A stretch of DNA of 64,000 nucleotides from Stenotrophomonas maltophilia (GTDB lineage: Bacteria; Pseudomonadota; Gammaproteobacteria; Xanthomonadales; Xanthomonadaceae), in NCBI RefSeq assembly GCF_023518235.1, contig NZ_CP090423.1, positions 1,550,001 to 1,614,000 on the forward strand, in the 5' to 3' direction. The notes under the pieces were generated by a model that saw only the letters and a program-made list of their open reading frames with translations, was not told the DNA's origin and ran no database searches. Both the position numbers and the translations under genes were made by a program. Each line of letters begins with the position of its first letter. The stretch's first letter is position 1. Shown here one piece after another: positions 47,324 to 56,568 of the stretch.

Positions 47324-48178
47324 ATGTTGTCGCGTTTCCGTTGCCCGGCACTGGTCGCGTTGCTGGCCATTGCTCTACCTGCCGTCAGCTGGGCCGCAGC
47401 CGCGGCGCCGCTGAAGGTGATGTCGTTCAACGTCCGCACGCCGGCCGATACCGAGCCGGGCAAGCGCTGGCCGGACCGCCGCGATGCGATGGTCAAGGTC
47501 ATTCTCGATGCCCATCCTGCAGTGATCGGTACCCAGGAACTGGTGCAGGAACAGGCCGACTACCTTGTCCAGCATCTGCCGGGCTATCGCTGGTTCGGCG
47601 AAGGTCGCCGCGGCGGCAATGGCGATGAACACATGGGCGTGTTCTACGACAGCACGCGCCTGAGCGTGGAATCGTCAGGCGATTTCTGGCTGTCCGATAC
47701 ACCCGAGGTTGCCGGCAGCATCACCTGGGGCAACCTGTATCCGCGCATGGTCACCTGGGCGGTGTTCCGTCGCCTTGACGACGGTCGCCGCTTCTACTTC
47801 ATGAATACCCACCTGCCCTACCGCGACGAGGACGAGCCCCGCCGGGTGAAGGGGGCCGAGCTGATCGCCACGCGTCTGGCGACGCTGCCGCCCGATCTGC
47901 CGGTGGTACTGACCGGCGACTTCAACAGCGAACCGGGAGGTGAGACCTACAAGGCGTTTACCCGCGTGCTGCAGGACACGCGGCCCCAGGTGGCAGCGCC
48001 ACAGGGTCCGCGCCTGACCTTCCATGATTTCACCGGCACACCCACCGTGCAGCTTGACTGGGTACTGGTGCGCGGATTCCACGCACGCAGCTTCCTCACC
48101 GATGATCGCCGCATCAAGGGCGTGCTGCCTTCGGACCACTTCCCGCTGGTGGTGGAACTGGACTGGCCGAAGCGTTGA
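47324..48178 (+). CDS. Exported endonuclease/exonuclease/phosphatase (EEP) family hydrolase
   Basis: 284 residues. Signal peptide MLSRFRCPALVALLAIALPA, then AVSWAAAA. EEP fold motifs: KVMSFNVRTP (Asn), VIGTQEL (catalytic Glu), FYFMNTHLPYRD (His), VVLTGDFNSEP (Asp/Asn) and VLPSDHFPLVVEL (SDH). The family includes sphingomyelinases, nucleases and sugar-phosphate phosphatases; the substrate here is unknown. GGAGGG precedes the ATG at 47324; earlier in-frame starts are weaker. Divergent from peptide cassette B. Confidence 0.88.
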   Translation: MLSRFRCPALVALLAIALPAVSWAAAAAPLKVMSFNVRTPADTEPGKRWPDRRDAMVKVILDAHPAVIGTQELVQEQADYLVQHLPGYRWFGEGRRGGNGDEHMGVFYDSTRLSVESSGDFWLSDTPEVAGSITWGNLYPRMVTWAVFRRLDDGRRFYFMNTHLPYRDEDEPRRVKGAELIATRLATLPPDLPVVLTGDFNSEPGGETYKAFTRVLQDTRPQVAAPQGPRLTFHDFTGTPTVQLDWVLVRGFHARSFLTDDRRIKGVLPSDHFPLVVELDWPKR

Positions 48179-48195
48179 ACCAGCTGTCGCGGCGG

Positions 48196-48459
48196 CTACA
48201 GCGATGCCCGCCGCGACAAGAGCCGGTACAGTGCCTGGTGCTGATCGCGTGCCTGGCAGATCCGGGCGCCGATGGCCAGGAACACCGCGATCCCGATCAG
48301 CCCCAGGCCCAGCATCGAATCGACCAGCCGCAGGAAACCGACTGCTGCGGCCAACGTCGCCAGCACCATCAACGCCACGACCGCCACCGACAGCCCGGCG
48401 CCGGGTAGCCCGGGATCGCCGAACAACATGCGCTGGGTGTCTCGCTTTTCGTCTGTCAT
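48196..48459 (-). CDS. Small inner-membrane protein, two helices
   Basis: 87 residues. MTDEKRDTQRMLFGDP then two hydrophobic segments (LSVAVVALMVLATLAAAVGF and MLGLGLIGIAVFLAIGARI) and a basic tail. GGGAGGAA precedes the ATG. No family recognised. Convergent with the EEP hydrolase gene. Confidence 0.7.
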   Translation of the reverse strand: MTDEKRDTQRMLFGDPGLPGAGLSVAVVALMVLATLAAAVGFLRLVDSMLGLGLIGIAVFLAIGARICQARDQHQALYRLLSRRASL

Positions 48460-48610
48460 TGCCGTTCCTCCCAAGGGCCACCCCACTAGTTACACGGGGC
48501 GGCGGCATTCCGGCAGAGTCAGAAGCGACATGACTGTGAACTGCACCACGACCTGAGACATCGGGTCGGGCACGAAAGGGGCGACGGCCTGGGCCATCGC
48601 CCCTTCCGGC

Positions 48611-50032
48611 TTACTGCGCCTGCGCCACGCGGGGCGGCTGCGGCGACTGCCCCCAGCCGCCCAGCGCCTTGTACACGCCCACCACGCTGACGTTGACTTC
48701 GGCTTCGGCCGCCGCCAACGCATCGTCAGCGGCCAACTGCGTGCGCTGCGCATCCAGCAGGGTCAGGAAATCTTCCGAACCCTCGCGGTAGCGGATCTGC
48801 GCCAGCGACTCGGCCCGCCGCGCCGCCTGCGCCTGTTCGACCACGATGCCCAACCGCGCCTGCTGCTTGGAATAGCGGGTCAGTGCATTCTCGGTGTCTT
48901 CCAGGGCCAGCAGCACCGCCTGCTCGTACTGGGCGGCAACGCCTTCGGCCTCGGCCTTGCTGGCCCGCAGGCGTGCGCGCACGGTGCCGAAATCGAATGC
49001 CGCCCAGCTCAGCGACGGCGTCAGCGACCACGCCTTGTTGTTGCCGTTGACCAGGCCGCTGGCATCACCGCCGAGGAAGCCGACAAAACCGGACAGCGAC
49101 AGCCGCGGGAACAGATCGGCGGTGGCCACACCTACGCGTGCCGTGGCAGCGGCCAGGCGACGCTCGGCCACACGCACGTCGGCACGCTGGCGCAGCAGTT
49201 CGCGGGTATCACCCAACGGCAGTGCCTTGGCGAAAGCGGGCACCTCATGCGGTGCCAGCATGTCGGCCAGCACTTCCGGGCGTTGGCCCAGCAGCACGGC
49301 CAGGCGGTTGCGCGACTGCGTCTCGGCCACTTCCAGCAGCGGGATGTCGGCCTCGATCGCCTTCAAGCGGGCACGGCTGCTCTGCACATCCAGCTCGCTG
49401 CCGGCACCCAGTTCCCAGCGTGCCTCGGTCAGCTTCTGCGTATCGCGCAGGTTTACCAGGGTGTGCTGGGCCACGGCGATGCGCTTCTGCGTACCGCGCA
49501 GCTCGAAGTAGTTGCGTGCCACTTCGGCGGCGACCAGCACCTGCGCGTCGGCCAGATTGGCCTGCTCGGCGTCGAGGTCGGCGCGCGCGGCTTCGGCAGC
49601 ACGGCGCTTGCGGCCGAACAGATCCAGCTCCCAGCCGGCGTCGAAGCCGAGCTGGTAGCTTTCACTGAACACCCGCTGCCCACCCAGCTGCGGATCGGGT
49701 TGCTTGCGGCGGTCGTAGCTGCCGCCTGCGGTGACGTGCGGGGCCTGGTCGAAACGGCTTTCGACGAACACCGCGCGGGCCTGGCTGACGCGGGCCACGG
49801 CCACGCGCAGGTCGAGGTTGTCCGACAGCGCACCGTGCACCAGCTGCTCCAGCACCGGATCATCGAACTGCGCCCACCAGCTGGCCACCGGCGAGGCGGT
49901 GCTGAACACCGGCTGCTGGGCACCCTGCAGAACCACCGGTTCCTGCACCGGCGCCTTGTAGTTCGGGCCGACGCTGACACAGCCTGCCAGCACCAGGCTG
50001 GAGACGGCCATCGCCAACGTGCGGATCACCAT
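48611..50032 (-). CDS. smeX: Outer-membrane factor of RND efflux pump (SmeX type)
   Basis: 473 residues. Lipoprotein signal MVIRTLAMAVSSLVLAGCVS with Cys18; GPNYKAPV follows, the NodT/OprM start. Two OEP repeats with long helices (ARVSQARAVFVESRF, YFELRGTQKRIAVAQHTLVN) and GWELDLFGRKRRAAEAARAD. Forms the trimeric exit duct. Overlaps smeU2 by seven bases as last gene of the smeU1-V-W-U2-X operon. The symbol rests on operon order, which is distinctive for S. maltophilia SmeVWX. Confidence 0.9.
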   Translation of the reverse strand: MVIRTLAMAVSSLVLAGCVSVGPNYKAPVQEPVVLQGAQQPVFSTASPVASWWAQFDDPVLEQLVHGALSDNLDLRVAVARVSQARAVFVESRFDQAPHVTAGGSYDRRKQPDPQLGGQRVFSESYQLGFDAGWELDLFGRKRRAAEAARADLDAEQANLADAQVLVAAEVARNYFELRGTQKRIAVAQHTLVNLRDTQKLTEARWELGAGSELDVQSSRARLKAIEADIPLLEVAETQSRNRLAVLLGQRPEVLADMLAPHEVPAFAKALPLGDTRELLRQRADVRVAERRLAAATARVGVATADLFPRLSLSGFVGFLGGDASGLVNGNNKAWSLTPSLSWAAFDFGTVRARLRASKAEAEGVAAQYEQAVLLALEDTENALTRYSKQQARLGIVVEQAQAARRAESLAQIRYREGSEDFLTLLDAQRTQLAADDALAAAEAEVNVSVVGVYKALGGWGQSPQPPRVAQAQ

Positions 50033-50763
50033 GGCAGCACCTCGCCCAGGTAGGTGAAGCTGCCGCTGGCGCCGGATTCACCGATCAGCGCCATTTCCAC
50101 GCTGGAACGTGCGCCTTCGCTGATCTCGATCTCCCCGTTGCCACCGTTCATGTCGGTCTTCACGTACCCGGGATGCACGGTGTTGACCTTGATCGGGGTG
50201 TTGCGCAGTTCGTAGGCCAGGCTCAGGGTCCAGCTGTTCACCGCCGCCTTGGAGGCGTTGTAGGCCGGGACCTTGAAATCGTAGATGCCCGAGGCCGGGT
50301 CGGCATGCAGGGTCTGCGAGCCGAGCATGCTCGAGACGTTGACGATGCGGCCGGACTTGGCCTGCTTGACCAGCGGCAGGAAGGCCTGGGTGACCGCCAC
50401 CAGCGCATACACGTTGGTGTCGAAGGTGCGCTTCCAGGTATCGAGCGACTGTTCCGACGGCGCCTGCGCCGGGTTCTCGATCATGATGCCGGCGTTGTTG
50501 ACCAGGATGTCGAGGCGGCCATGGCGCTGGCGCACCTGCTCGACCGCTTCGGCGATGCTGGCCGCATCGGTCACGTCCAGCTGGATGGCTTCCACCGGCA
50601 GGCCTTCAGCCTGCAGCTTCAGCGCCTGCTCCACGGCGGTCTCGCGCTTGCGGCCGGCCAGCAGCGTGTGCACGCCGGCCTGGGCCAGCTGGCGCACGGT
50701 CTCGGCACCGATACCGCGGGTGGCGCCGGTGACCAGCGCGATCTTGTTCTGATGGGTATTCAT
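50026..50763 (-). CDS. smeU2: Short-chain dehydrogenase/reductase (SmeU2 type)
   Basis: 245 residues. Classical SDR: ALVTGATRGIG (NADP site), DILVNNAGIM, catalytic Ser in IVNVSSMLGS and YNASKAAVN (YxxxK), and VHPGYVKTDM. Starts at the ATG giving MNTHQNKIALVT. It lies between the RND transporter and outer-membrane genes, a position special to the smeU1VWU2X operon. Substrate unknown; a redox-stress role has been suggested for the SmeU proteins. Confidence 0.9.
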   Translation of the reverse strand: MNTHQNKIALVTGATRGIGAETVRQLAQAGVHTLLAGRKRETAVEQALKLQAEGLPVEAIQLDVTDAASIAEAVEQVRQRHGRLDILVNNAGIMIENPAQAPSEQSLDTWKRTFDTNVYALVAVTQAFLPLVKQAKSGRIVNVSSMLGSQTLHADPASGIYDFKVPAYNASKAAVNSWTLSLAYELRNTPIKVNTVHPGYVKTDMNGGNGEIEISEGARSSVEMALIGESGASGSFTYLGEVLPW

Positions 50764-50827
50764 GGATTCATGCCTTGTGAGGGGGAGGCCGCCGCCGGCC
50801 AGTGACCGGCGGCGACGGGGTTCCATG

Positions 50828-53800
50828 TCAGTGGTGGATGGTCGGCTCGCCGTGCTGCACCAGCTGGCCACCGCCGTTGCGGGTGACGAACTTGCGCAGG
50901 GCCACGTAGAACACCGGGGTGAGGAACAGGCCGAACAGGGTCACGCCCAGCATGCCGGCGAACACGGTGATACCGGTCACCGAGCGCACTTCGGCGCCTG
51001 CACCGTGCGACAGCACCAGCGGCACGGTGCCGGCGATGAACGCGATGGAGGTCATCACGATCGGGCGCAGACGCAGGCGGCAGGCTTCCAGCGCGGCTTC
51101 GACGATGCCCTTGCCGCCCATCTCCAGCTCTCTGGCGAACTCGACGATCAGGATCGCGTTCTTGCACGCCAGGCCCATCAGCACCACCAGACCGACCTGC
51201 ACGAACACGTTGTTGTCGCCACCGGTCAGCCACACACCGAACAGCGCGGACAGCAGGGTCATCGGCACGATCAGGATCACCGCCAGCGGCAGCGACCAGC
51301 TCTCGTACAGCGCAGCCAGCACCAGGAAGGCCAGCATGATCGCCACCGGGAACACGATGAAGGCGGCCTTGCCCTGGGTGGCCTGCTGGTAGCTCAGGTC
51401 GGTCCATTCGGTGGTCATGCCCACCGGCAGCACCTTGCCGGCGATCTCGGTCAGCTTGTTCATCGCTTCGGCCGAGGACAGCAGGCGCGGGTCGGCTTCA
51501 CCGGCCAGATCCGCAGCCGGGTAACCGTTGAAGCGCAGCACCGGGTCCGGGCCGAAGGTCTGCTTGATGGTGACCATCGAACCGATCGGCACCATTTCGC
51601 CGCGGTCGTTGCGGGTACGCAGCTTGCCGATGTCCTCGACCGTCTCGCGGAACGGACCGTCGGCCTGCGCGATCACCTGCCAGGTACGGCCGAACTGGTT
51701 GAAGTCGTTGACGTAGGCCGAACCCAGGTAGGTCTGCAGCGTGTCGAACAGCTCGGTGAGCTGCACGCCCTGTGCCTTCGCCTTCACGCGGTCCACCTCG
51801 GCATCCAGCTGCGGCACGTTGGCCTGGTAGCTGGAAATCGGGAAGGCCATGCCCGGGGTCTGCGCGACGGTGCCCTGCATCGCCTGCACGGCGTTCTGGA
51901 GCGCGCCGTAGCCCAGGTTGCCACGGTCCTCGATGAACATCTGGTAGCCGTTGCCGTTGCCCAGGCCGAGGATCGGCGGCGGCATCATCGCGAAGGCGAA
52001 GCCTTCCTGCAGCCCGGCGATCTTCTGGTTGATCTCGGCATTGATCTGCGCAGCGGTACGGCCATGACGCTCGGCGAACGGCTTGAGCGGAATGAACGCC
52101 ACACCGGTGTTCGGCGTATTGGTGAACTGCAGCGCGTTCAGGCCCGGGAACGAAATGGTGTGGGCCACGCCGTCGGTTTCCTGGGCGATCTTGGCGACCT
52201 TGCGCAGCATTTCATCGGTGCGCGCGATCGACGAGCCTTCCGGCAGCTTCACACCGGCAATCAGGTACAGCTTGTCCTGGGTCGGGATGAAGCCCGGCGG
52301 CACCAGCTTGAAGATCACACCGGTACCGACCAGCAGGATCGCGTAGACCACGAACACCGCGCCGCGACGGCCAAGGATGCGAGCCACGCCAAGCTCGTAC
52401 TTCTCCGAACTGGACTTGAAGAAGCGGTTGAACGGACGGAACACCCAGCCGAACAGGCGGTCGATCAGGCGGCTCGGGCCGTCCTTCGGGGCGCCATGGG
52501 CCTTCAGCAGACGCGCGGCCAGGGCCGGCGACAGGGTCAGCGAGTTGATCGCCGAGATCACCGTAGAGATGGCGATGGTGACCGCGAACTGCTTGTAGAA
52601 CTGGCCGGTGACACCGGACAGGAAGGCCATCGGCACGAACACAGCACACAGCACCAGTGCGATCGCCACGATCGGGCCGGACACTTCACGCATGGCCTGG
52701 TGTGCCGCCGCGGTGGGCGACAGGCCTTCTTCGATGTTGCGCTCGACGTTCTCCACCACCACGATCGCGTCATCGACCACGATACCGATCGCCAGCACCA
52801 GTCCGAACAGGCTCAGCGTGTTGATCGAGAAGCCCAGCAGGTACAGCGCAGCGAAGGTACCCACCACCGACACCGGCACCGCGATGAGCGGGATGATCGA
52901 AGCACGCCAGGTCTGCAGGAACAGGATCACCACCAGCACCACCAGCGCGATGGCTTCCAGCAGCGTGGAGACCACGGCCTTGATCGAATCGCGCACGAAG
53001 ATGGTGGTGTCATACACCGCTTCGTACTTCACATCGGCCGGCATGGTCTTCTGCATCTCGTCCATCGTCGAGATGACCTGGTCGCGGATTTCCAGCGCGT
53101 TGGCACCGGGCGACTGGAAGACACCGATACCCACCGCGTTCTTGCCGTCCAGCTGCGAGCGCAGGGTGTAGTCGCCGGCACCCAGTTCCAGGCGGGCCAC
53201 GTCGGCCAGGCGCACGATCTCGCCATCGGTGCCGCTCTTGAGCACGATGTCGCCGAATTCCTTTTCGGTCTTCAGGCGGCCCTGGGCATTGATCAGGGTC
53301 AGGAACTGGCTGTTCGGCAACGGTTCGGCGCCGAGCTGGCCGGCCGACACCTGCACGTTCTGCTCGCGCATGGCGCGCACCACGTCGCTGGCGGTCAAGC
53401 CACGCGAGGCCACCTTGTCCGGGTCCAGCCAGGCGCGCATGGCGTAGTCGCCACCACCGAAGATCTGCGCGTCACCGACGCCGGGGATACGCGCCAGCGC
53501 ATCCTTGACGTGCAGTCGCGCGTAGTTGCGCAGGTACAGGGTGTCGTACTTGCCTTGCGGCGAGGTCAGGTGCACCACCATCAGGAAGGTCGGCGACTGC
53601 TTCTGCGTGGTCACGCCCTGCCGGCGCACGTCCTCGGGCAGGCGCGCCTGCGCCTGCGCCACGCGGTTCTGCACCTTCACCGCCGCCGCGTCCGGGTCGG
53701 TGCCCGGGCGGAAGGTCACGGTCATCTGCAGCACGCCATCGGAACCGGCCACCGACTTCAGGTACATCATGCCTTCGACGCCGTTGATGGCCTCTTCAAG

Positions 53801-53998
53801 CGGCGTGGCAACGGTCTCGGCGATGACCTTGGGGTTGGCGCCCGGATACACCGTGCGCACGACCACCGACGGCGGCACCACTTCCGGGTACTCGCTGATC
53901 GGCAGGATCGGAATCGTGATCAGGCCTGCGGCGAAGATCACGATCGACAGCACCGCCGCGAAGATCGGCCTGTCGATGAAGAAACGGGAAAAGTCCAT
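50828..53998 (-). CDS. smeW: RND multidrug efflux transporter, inner-membrane pump (SmeW type)
   Basis: 1056 residues, usual for HAE1-family pumps. N-terminus MDFSRFFIDRPIFAAVLSIV; porter domains; the TM4 proton-relay segment GIVVDDAIVVVENVERNIEE carries the Asp pair; LSGVTGQFYKQFAVTIAIST; the C-terminal half repeats the fold. Proton-driven drug exporter. SmeVWX overproduction in S. maltophilia raises resistance to quinolones, chloramphenicol and tetracyclines (literature knowledge). Two in-operon SDR genes flank the V-W core. Confidence 0.93.
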   Translation of the reverse strand: MDFSRFFIDRPIFAAVLSIVIFAAGLITIPILPISEYPEVVPPSVVVRTVYPGANPKVIAETVATPLEEAINGVEGMMYLKSVAGSDGVLQMTVTFRPGTDPDAAAVKVQNRVAQAQARLPEDVRRQGVTTQKQSPTFLMVVHLTSPQGKYDTLYLRNYARLHVKDALARIPGVGDAQIFGGGDYAMRAWLDPDKVASRGLTASDVVRAMREQNVQVSAGQLGAEPLPNSQFLTLINAQGRLKTEKEFGDIVLKSGTDGEIVRLADVARLELGAGDYTLRSQLDGKNAVGIGVFQSPGANALEIRDQVISTMDEMQKTMPADVKYEAVYDTTIFVRDSIKAVVSTLLEAIALVVLVVILFLQTWRASIIPLIAVPVSVVGTFAALYLLGFSINTLSLFGLVLAIGIVVDDAIVVVENVERNIEEGLSPTAAAHQAMREVSGPIVAIALVLCAVFVPMAFLSGVTGQFYKQFAVTIAISTVISAINSLTLSPALAARLLKAHGAPKDGPSRLIDRLFGWVFRPFNRFFKSSSEKYELGVARILGRRGAVFVVYAILLVGTGVIFKLVPPGFIPTQDKLYLIAGVKLPEGSSIARTDEMLRKVAKIAQETDGVAHTISFPGLNALQFTNTPNTGVAFIPLKPFAERHGRTAAQINAEINQKIAGLQEGFAFAMMPPPILGLGNGNGYQMFIEDRGNLGYGALQNAVQAMQGTVAQTPGMAFPISSYQANVPQLDAEVDRVKAKAQGVQLTELFDTLQTYLGSAYVNDFNQFGRTWQVIAQADGPFRETVEDIGKLRTRNDRGEMVPIGSMVTIKQTFGPDPVLRFNGYPAADLAGEADPRLLSSAEAMNKLTEIAGKVLPVGMTTEWTDLSYQQATQGKAAFIVFPVAIMLAFLVLAALYESWSLPLAVILIVPMTLLSALFGVWLTGGDNNVFVQVGLVVLMGLACKNAILIVEFARELEMGGKGIVEAALEACRLRLRPIVMTSIAFIAGTVPLVLSHGAGAEVRSVTGITVFAGMLGVTLFGLFLTPVFYVALRKFVTRNGGGQLVQHGEPTIHH

Positions 53999-54110
53999 GG
54001 AGGAATTCCTGGGAAAGGCGTTCGGCGGGCAACAGCCGCCCCGCCCCTCGCCGAGATGACGAAGGCAGGGAAGGCTGCCGCTGGCGCCGGCAGCTAAGCG
54101 GAGACGTGGA

Positions 54111-55334
54111 TCAGTGCTTCAGGGCAGCGGTGGCATCGCGGCCCGGTGCCGGCGCCGGCTGTGGCTGCATCGCCACCGCCTTGGCCTGCACCGGCATGCC
54201 CGGCATGAAGACCTTCTGCACGCCGTCGATGATCACCTTGTCACCGGCTGCCAGGCCGTGCTCGACAATGCGCAGTCCGTCGGCGGTGCGGCCGAGCTGG
54301 ATGTCACGGCGCTGCGCTTTGCCATCCTTGTCGACCACGTAGACGTACTTGCGGTCCTGGTCGGTCAGCACCGCCTTGTCGTCGATCAGCAGAGCCTGGA
54401 ACTGGCCGCTGCCGAGCAGCTGCACGCGGGCGAACAGGCCCGGCGTGAACTGGCGGTCGGCGTTGTCCAGCAGCGCGCGGACGCGGATGGTGCCTGTGCT
54501 GCGCGCGACCTGGTTGTCGAGGAAGTCGACCTTGCCCGCATGCGGGTAGCCTTCTTCACCGGACAGGCCGACCTTCACCGGCAGCTGGCTGTCACGCTCG
54601 CTCGGGCGCTCGCCCTTGCGTGCCATCTGGGCATAGCGCAGGAAGGTGCTTTCGTCGGCATCGAAGTAGACGAACACGGTATCCAGCGAGACCAGCGTGG
54701 TCAGCACGCTGGCGCTGTCGCCGGCGGTGACCAGGTTGCCGGCGGTGACCATCGCGCGGCCGGCACGGCCGTCGATCGGTGCACGCACCTTGGTGAACTC
54801 CAGGTTGAGGCGCGCCGCATCCAGCGCGGCCTGCGCCGCCTGCACGGCGGCACCGGACTGGTCGGCGGCGGCGCGACGCTGCTCGGCGGTCTCGGTGGAG
54901 ATCGCCTGCTGCTCGGACAGCCGCTTGGCACGCTCGGATTCGCTGCGGGCCAGCGTGGCCTGGGTGCGGGCGCGGGCCAGTTCGGCGGCGGCGCGATCGT
55001 ACTCGGCCTGGTAGCTGCGCGCGTCGATGGTGAAGAGCACTTCGCCCTTCTTCACTTCCTGGCCTTCGACATAGTTGACCTTGTCGATGTAGCCGGACAC
55101 GCGCGGACGCAGTTCAACGCTCTGTACCGCTTCGACGCGGCCGCTGAACTCGTCCCACTGGCTGACCTGCTTGACCAGCACCGGCGCGGCGCTGACCTGC
55201 GGCGGCGGCGGCGCACCGGCTTCTTCGGCATGGCCGCCGCTGCACGCTGCCAGCACGGCTGCGGCGAGGATCGACACGCCAACCATCGCGATGCGATGGC
55301 CGAAACGATGTGGGGTGGTATTGGGGGAAGTCAT
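54111..55334 (-). CDS. smeV: RND efflux periplasmic adaptor (SmeV type)
   Basis: 407 residues. Lipoprotein signal (SILAAAVLAACSGG). Membrane-fusion protein marks: ELRPRVSGYIDKVNYVEGQE, KKGEVLFTIDARSYQAEYDR, an alpha-hairpin of A/R/E-rich heptads (about 95-165), LEFTKVRAPIDGRAGRAMVT. Links SmeW to SmeX. The ATG at 55334 is chosen; another at 55343 would add three residues. Confidence 0.92.
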   Translation of the reverse strand: MTSPNTTPHRFGHRIAMVGVSILAAAVLAACSGGHAEEAGAPPPPQVSAAPVLVKQVSQWDEFSGRVEAVQSVELRPRVSGYIDKVNYVEGQEVKKGEVLFTIDARSYQAEYDRAAAELARARTQATLARSESERAKRLSEQQAISTETAEQRRAAADQSGAAVQAAQAALDAARLNLEFTKVRAPIDGRAGRAMVTAGNLVTAGDSASVLTTLVSLDTVFVYFDADESTFLRYAQMARKGERPSERDSQLPVKVGLSGEEGYPHAGKVDFLDNQVARSTGTIRVRALLDNADRQFTPGLFARVQLLGSGQFQALLIDDKAVLTDQDRKYVYVVDKDGKAQRRDIQLGRTADGLRIVEHGLAAGDKVIIDGVQKVFMPGMPVQAKAVAMQPQPAPAPGRDATAALKH

Positions 55335-55425
55335 GGCATGCATCCGTACGGAGGGGTGGTACAGCAATGGGAAAACGTGTTGCAAAAAGCGGCGGCGAAT
55401 ACTGCGACCTCAACCTTGGTCGAGG

Positions 55426-56196
55426 TCAAGCGACGCCGGCGGTATCGCGCCACAAGGGAGGAATCTCCAGGTGCAGCAGGCCGCGTGGCAGTTCGGCGTC
55501 GCTGCTGTCACAGCGCACGATCGCGCGGTTGTCACGGCAACCATCCAGCAGCGAAACCACGCGACGGCCGACCAGCAGCGAGCTGGGCCACTCGATGCAG
55601 GCATTGGCGGCATTGGCCGGGGTACAGACCGGGCTGCAGACTTCCAGCATCTGCGCGCGTACGCCCAGTGCCTGTGCCTCCTGGTGCACCACCTGCGCGT
55701 ACATGCGCATCGCCGCCGCGGTGATCGAGCTTTCGCCGTAGCCCGCCCACGGCTTGACCGCCGCCGGGCTGCCGATCATCACGTAGCGGCGCGCGTGCAC
55801 GTTGTCCTGCAGCAGCGGCAGCAGGTGACGCACCGCATGCACGTGCGGCATCAGATCGGCCTGCATCGCGCCGAGCAGTTCATCGCCATTGCGATCAATC
55901 ACGCGGCCGCGGCGATACGGGCCACCCATGGCCGCGATCACCGCTGCCAGCGGGCGCGGGCGCTGCGCGATGCGCTCGGCCAGCGCGCGCGCCGAGCCGT
56001 CGTCGCTGAGCGAACCCAACACCGTCTCCAGCCCCGGCTCATCGGCGAACTGCTCGTGCAGCGCGGCCAGCCGGCCCGGATCGCGGCCCACCACCAGCAC
56101 TGGGCTGCCCGCTTCCAGCAGCGCACCGACCACGCCCTGGCCGACGGCGCCGGTACCGCCCAGGACCAGGACTTCGGGCGTCAGCATCCCATTCAC
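55426..56196 (-). CDS. smeU1: Short-chain dehydrogenase/reductase (SmeU1 type)
   Basis: 256 residues. Atypical SDR: VLVLGGTGAVGQGVVGALLE (nucleotide site), AVIAAMGGPYRRGR, YVMIGSPAAVKPWAGYGESS with a Ser and Tyr region but no clear YxxxK, so catalysis is uncertain. First pump-operon gene in known annotations. Its ATG overlaps the stop of a 75-codon frame at 56193-56420. Confidence 0.85.
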   Translation of the reverse strand: MNGMLTPEVLVLGGTGAVGQGVVGALLEAGSPVLVVGRDPGRLAALHEQFADEPGLETVLGSLSDDGSARALAERIAQRPRPLAAVIAAMGGPYRRGRVIDRNGDELLGAMQADLMPHVHAVRHLLPLLQDNVHARRYVMIGSPAAVKPWAGYGESSITAAAMRMYAQVVHQEAQALGVRAQMLEVCSPVCTPANAANACIEWPSSLLVGRRVVSLLDGCRDNRAIVRCDSSDAELPRGLLHLEIPPLWRDTAGVA

Positions 56197-56420
56197 GGGA
56201 CATTTCCTCCCAAATCCGGGATAGTCCCAATTCGACGCAGCCGGTCACCCCCATGGGGGATCAGCCGGATGACACCGCCACGCTGCTGACGCATGGGCGC
56301 GGTAAACTCACGAAAGTCCTTGTGTACCAAGGAACTCGGACGGGCTTCGACGGTCATCGCCAGGTCCAGGGTGTTCTGGCCGGCGTTCCGGAGTCGGGCA
56401 AGAATGTTGCGCAGGCTCAT
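56193..56420 (-). CDS. Possible small gene coupled to smeU1, 75 residues
   Basis: Begins MSLRNILARLRNAGQNTLDL and continues VEARPSSLVHKDFREFTAPM to DLGGNVP. Arginine-rich, soluble, no known domain. Its TGA overlaps the smeU1 ATG by four bases (ATGA), an arrangement of coupled genes. GGAG lies about ten bases before the ATG. It starts at the smeRv-smeU1 divergent promoter region. It may be a real leader gene of the efflux operon or just an open upstream frame. Confidence 0.5.
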   Translation of the reverse strand: MSLRNILARLRNAGQNTLDLAMTVEARPSSLVHKDFREFTAPMRQQRGGVIRLIPHGGDRLRRIGTIPDLGGNVP

Positions 56421-56472
56421 GGCGGACGGGCTCCAATTAACGAATGGCGCCACGATAGACCTCAAACCTTTA

Positions 56473-56506
56473 CTTGATTAGTCCTGATTAAGGGGAATAA
56501 TCATCC
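56473..56506. promoter_or_regulatory. Candidate LysR-type operator between smeU1 and smeRv
   Basis: TTGATTAGTCCTGATTAAGG with a following TAATCA gives two direct TGATTA half-sites and one inverted one in an AT-rich patch, midway between the divergent starts. LysR regulators typically bind such sites next to their own gene. Confidence 0.4.
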
Positions 56507-56568
56507 CGCTCCCGGTCCAATCGTTCTGTCACGATTGTCCCATCCCCGACGTCCAGGATCCCCCGACC

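Noticed and set aside
50762..54097. 1111-codon open frame on the plus strand opposite smeW
   Set aside because: Antisense to a clear RND transporter; His/Arg/Gln-rich composition from GC-biased third positions, no ribosome-binding site.
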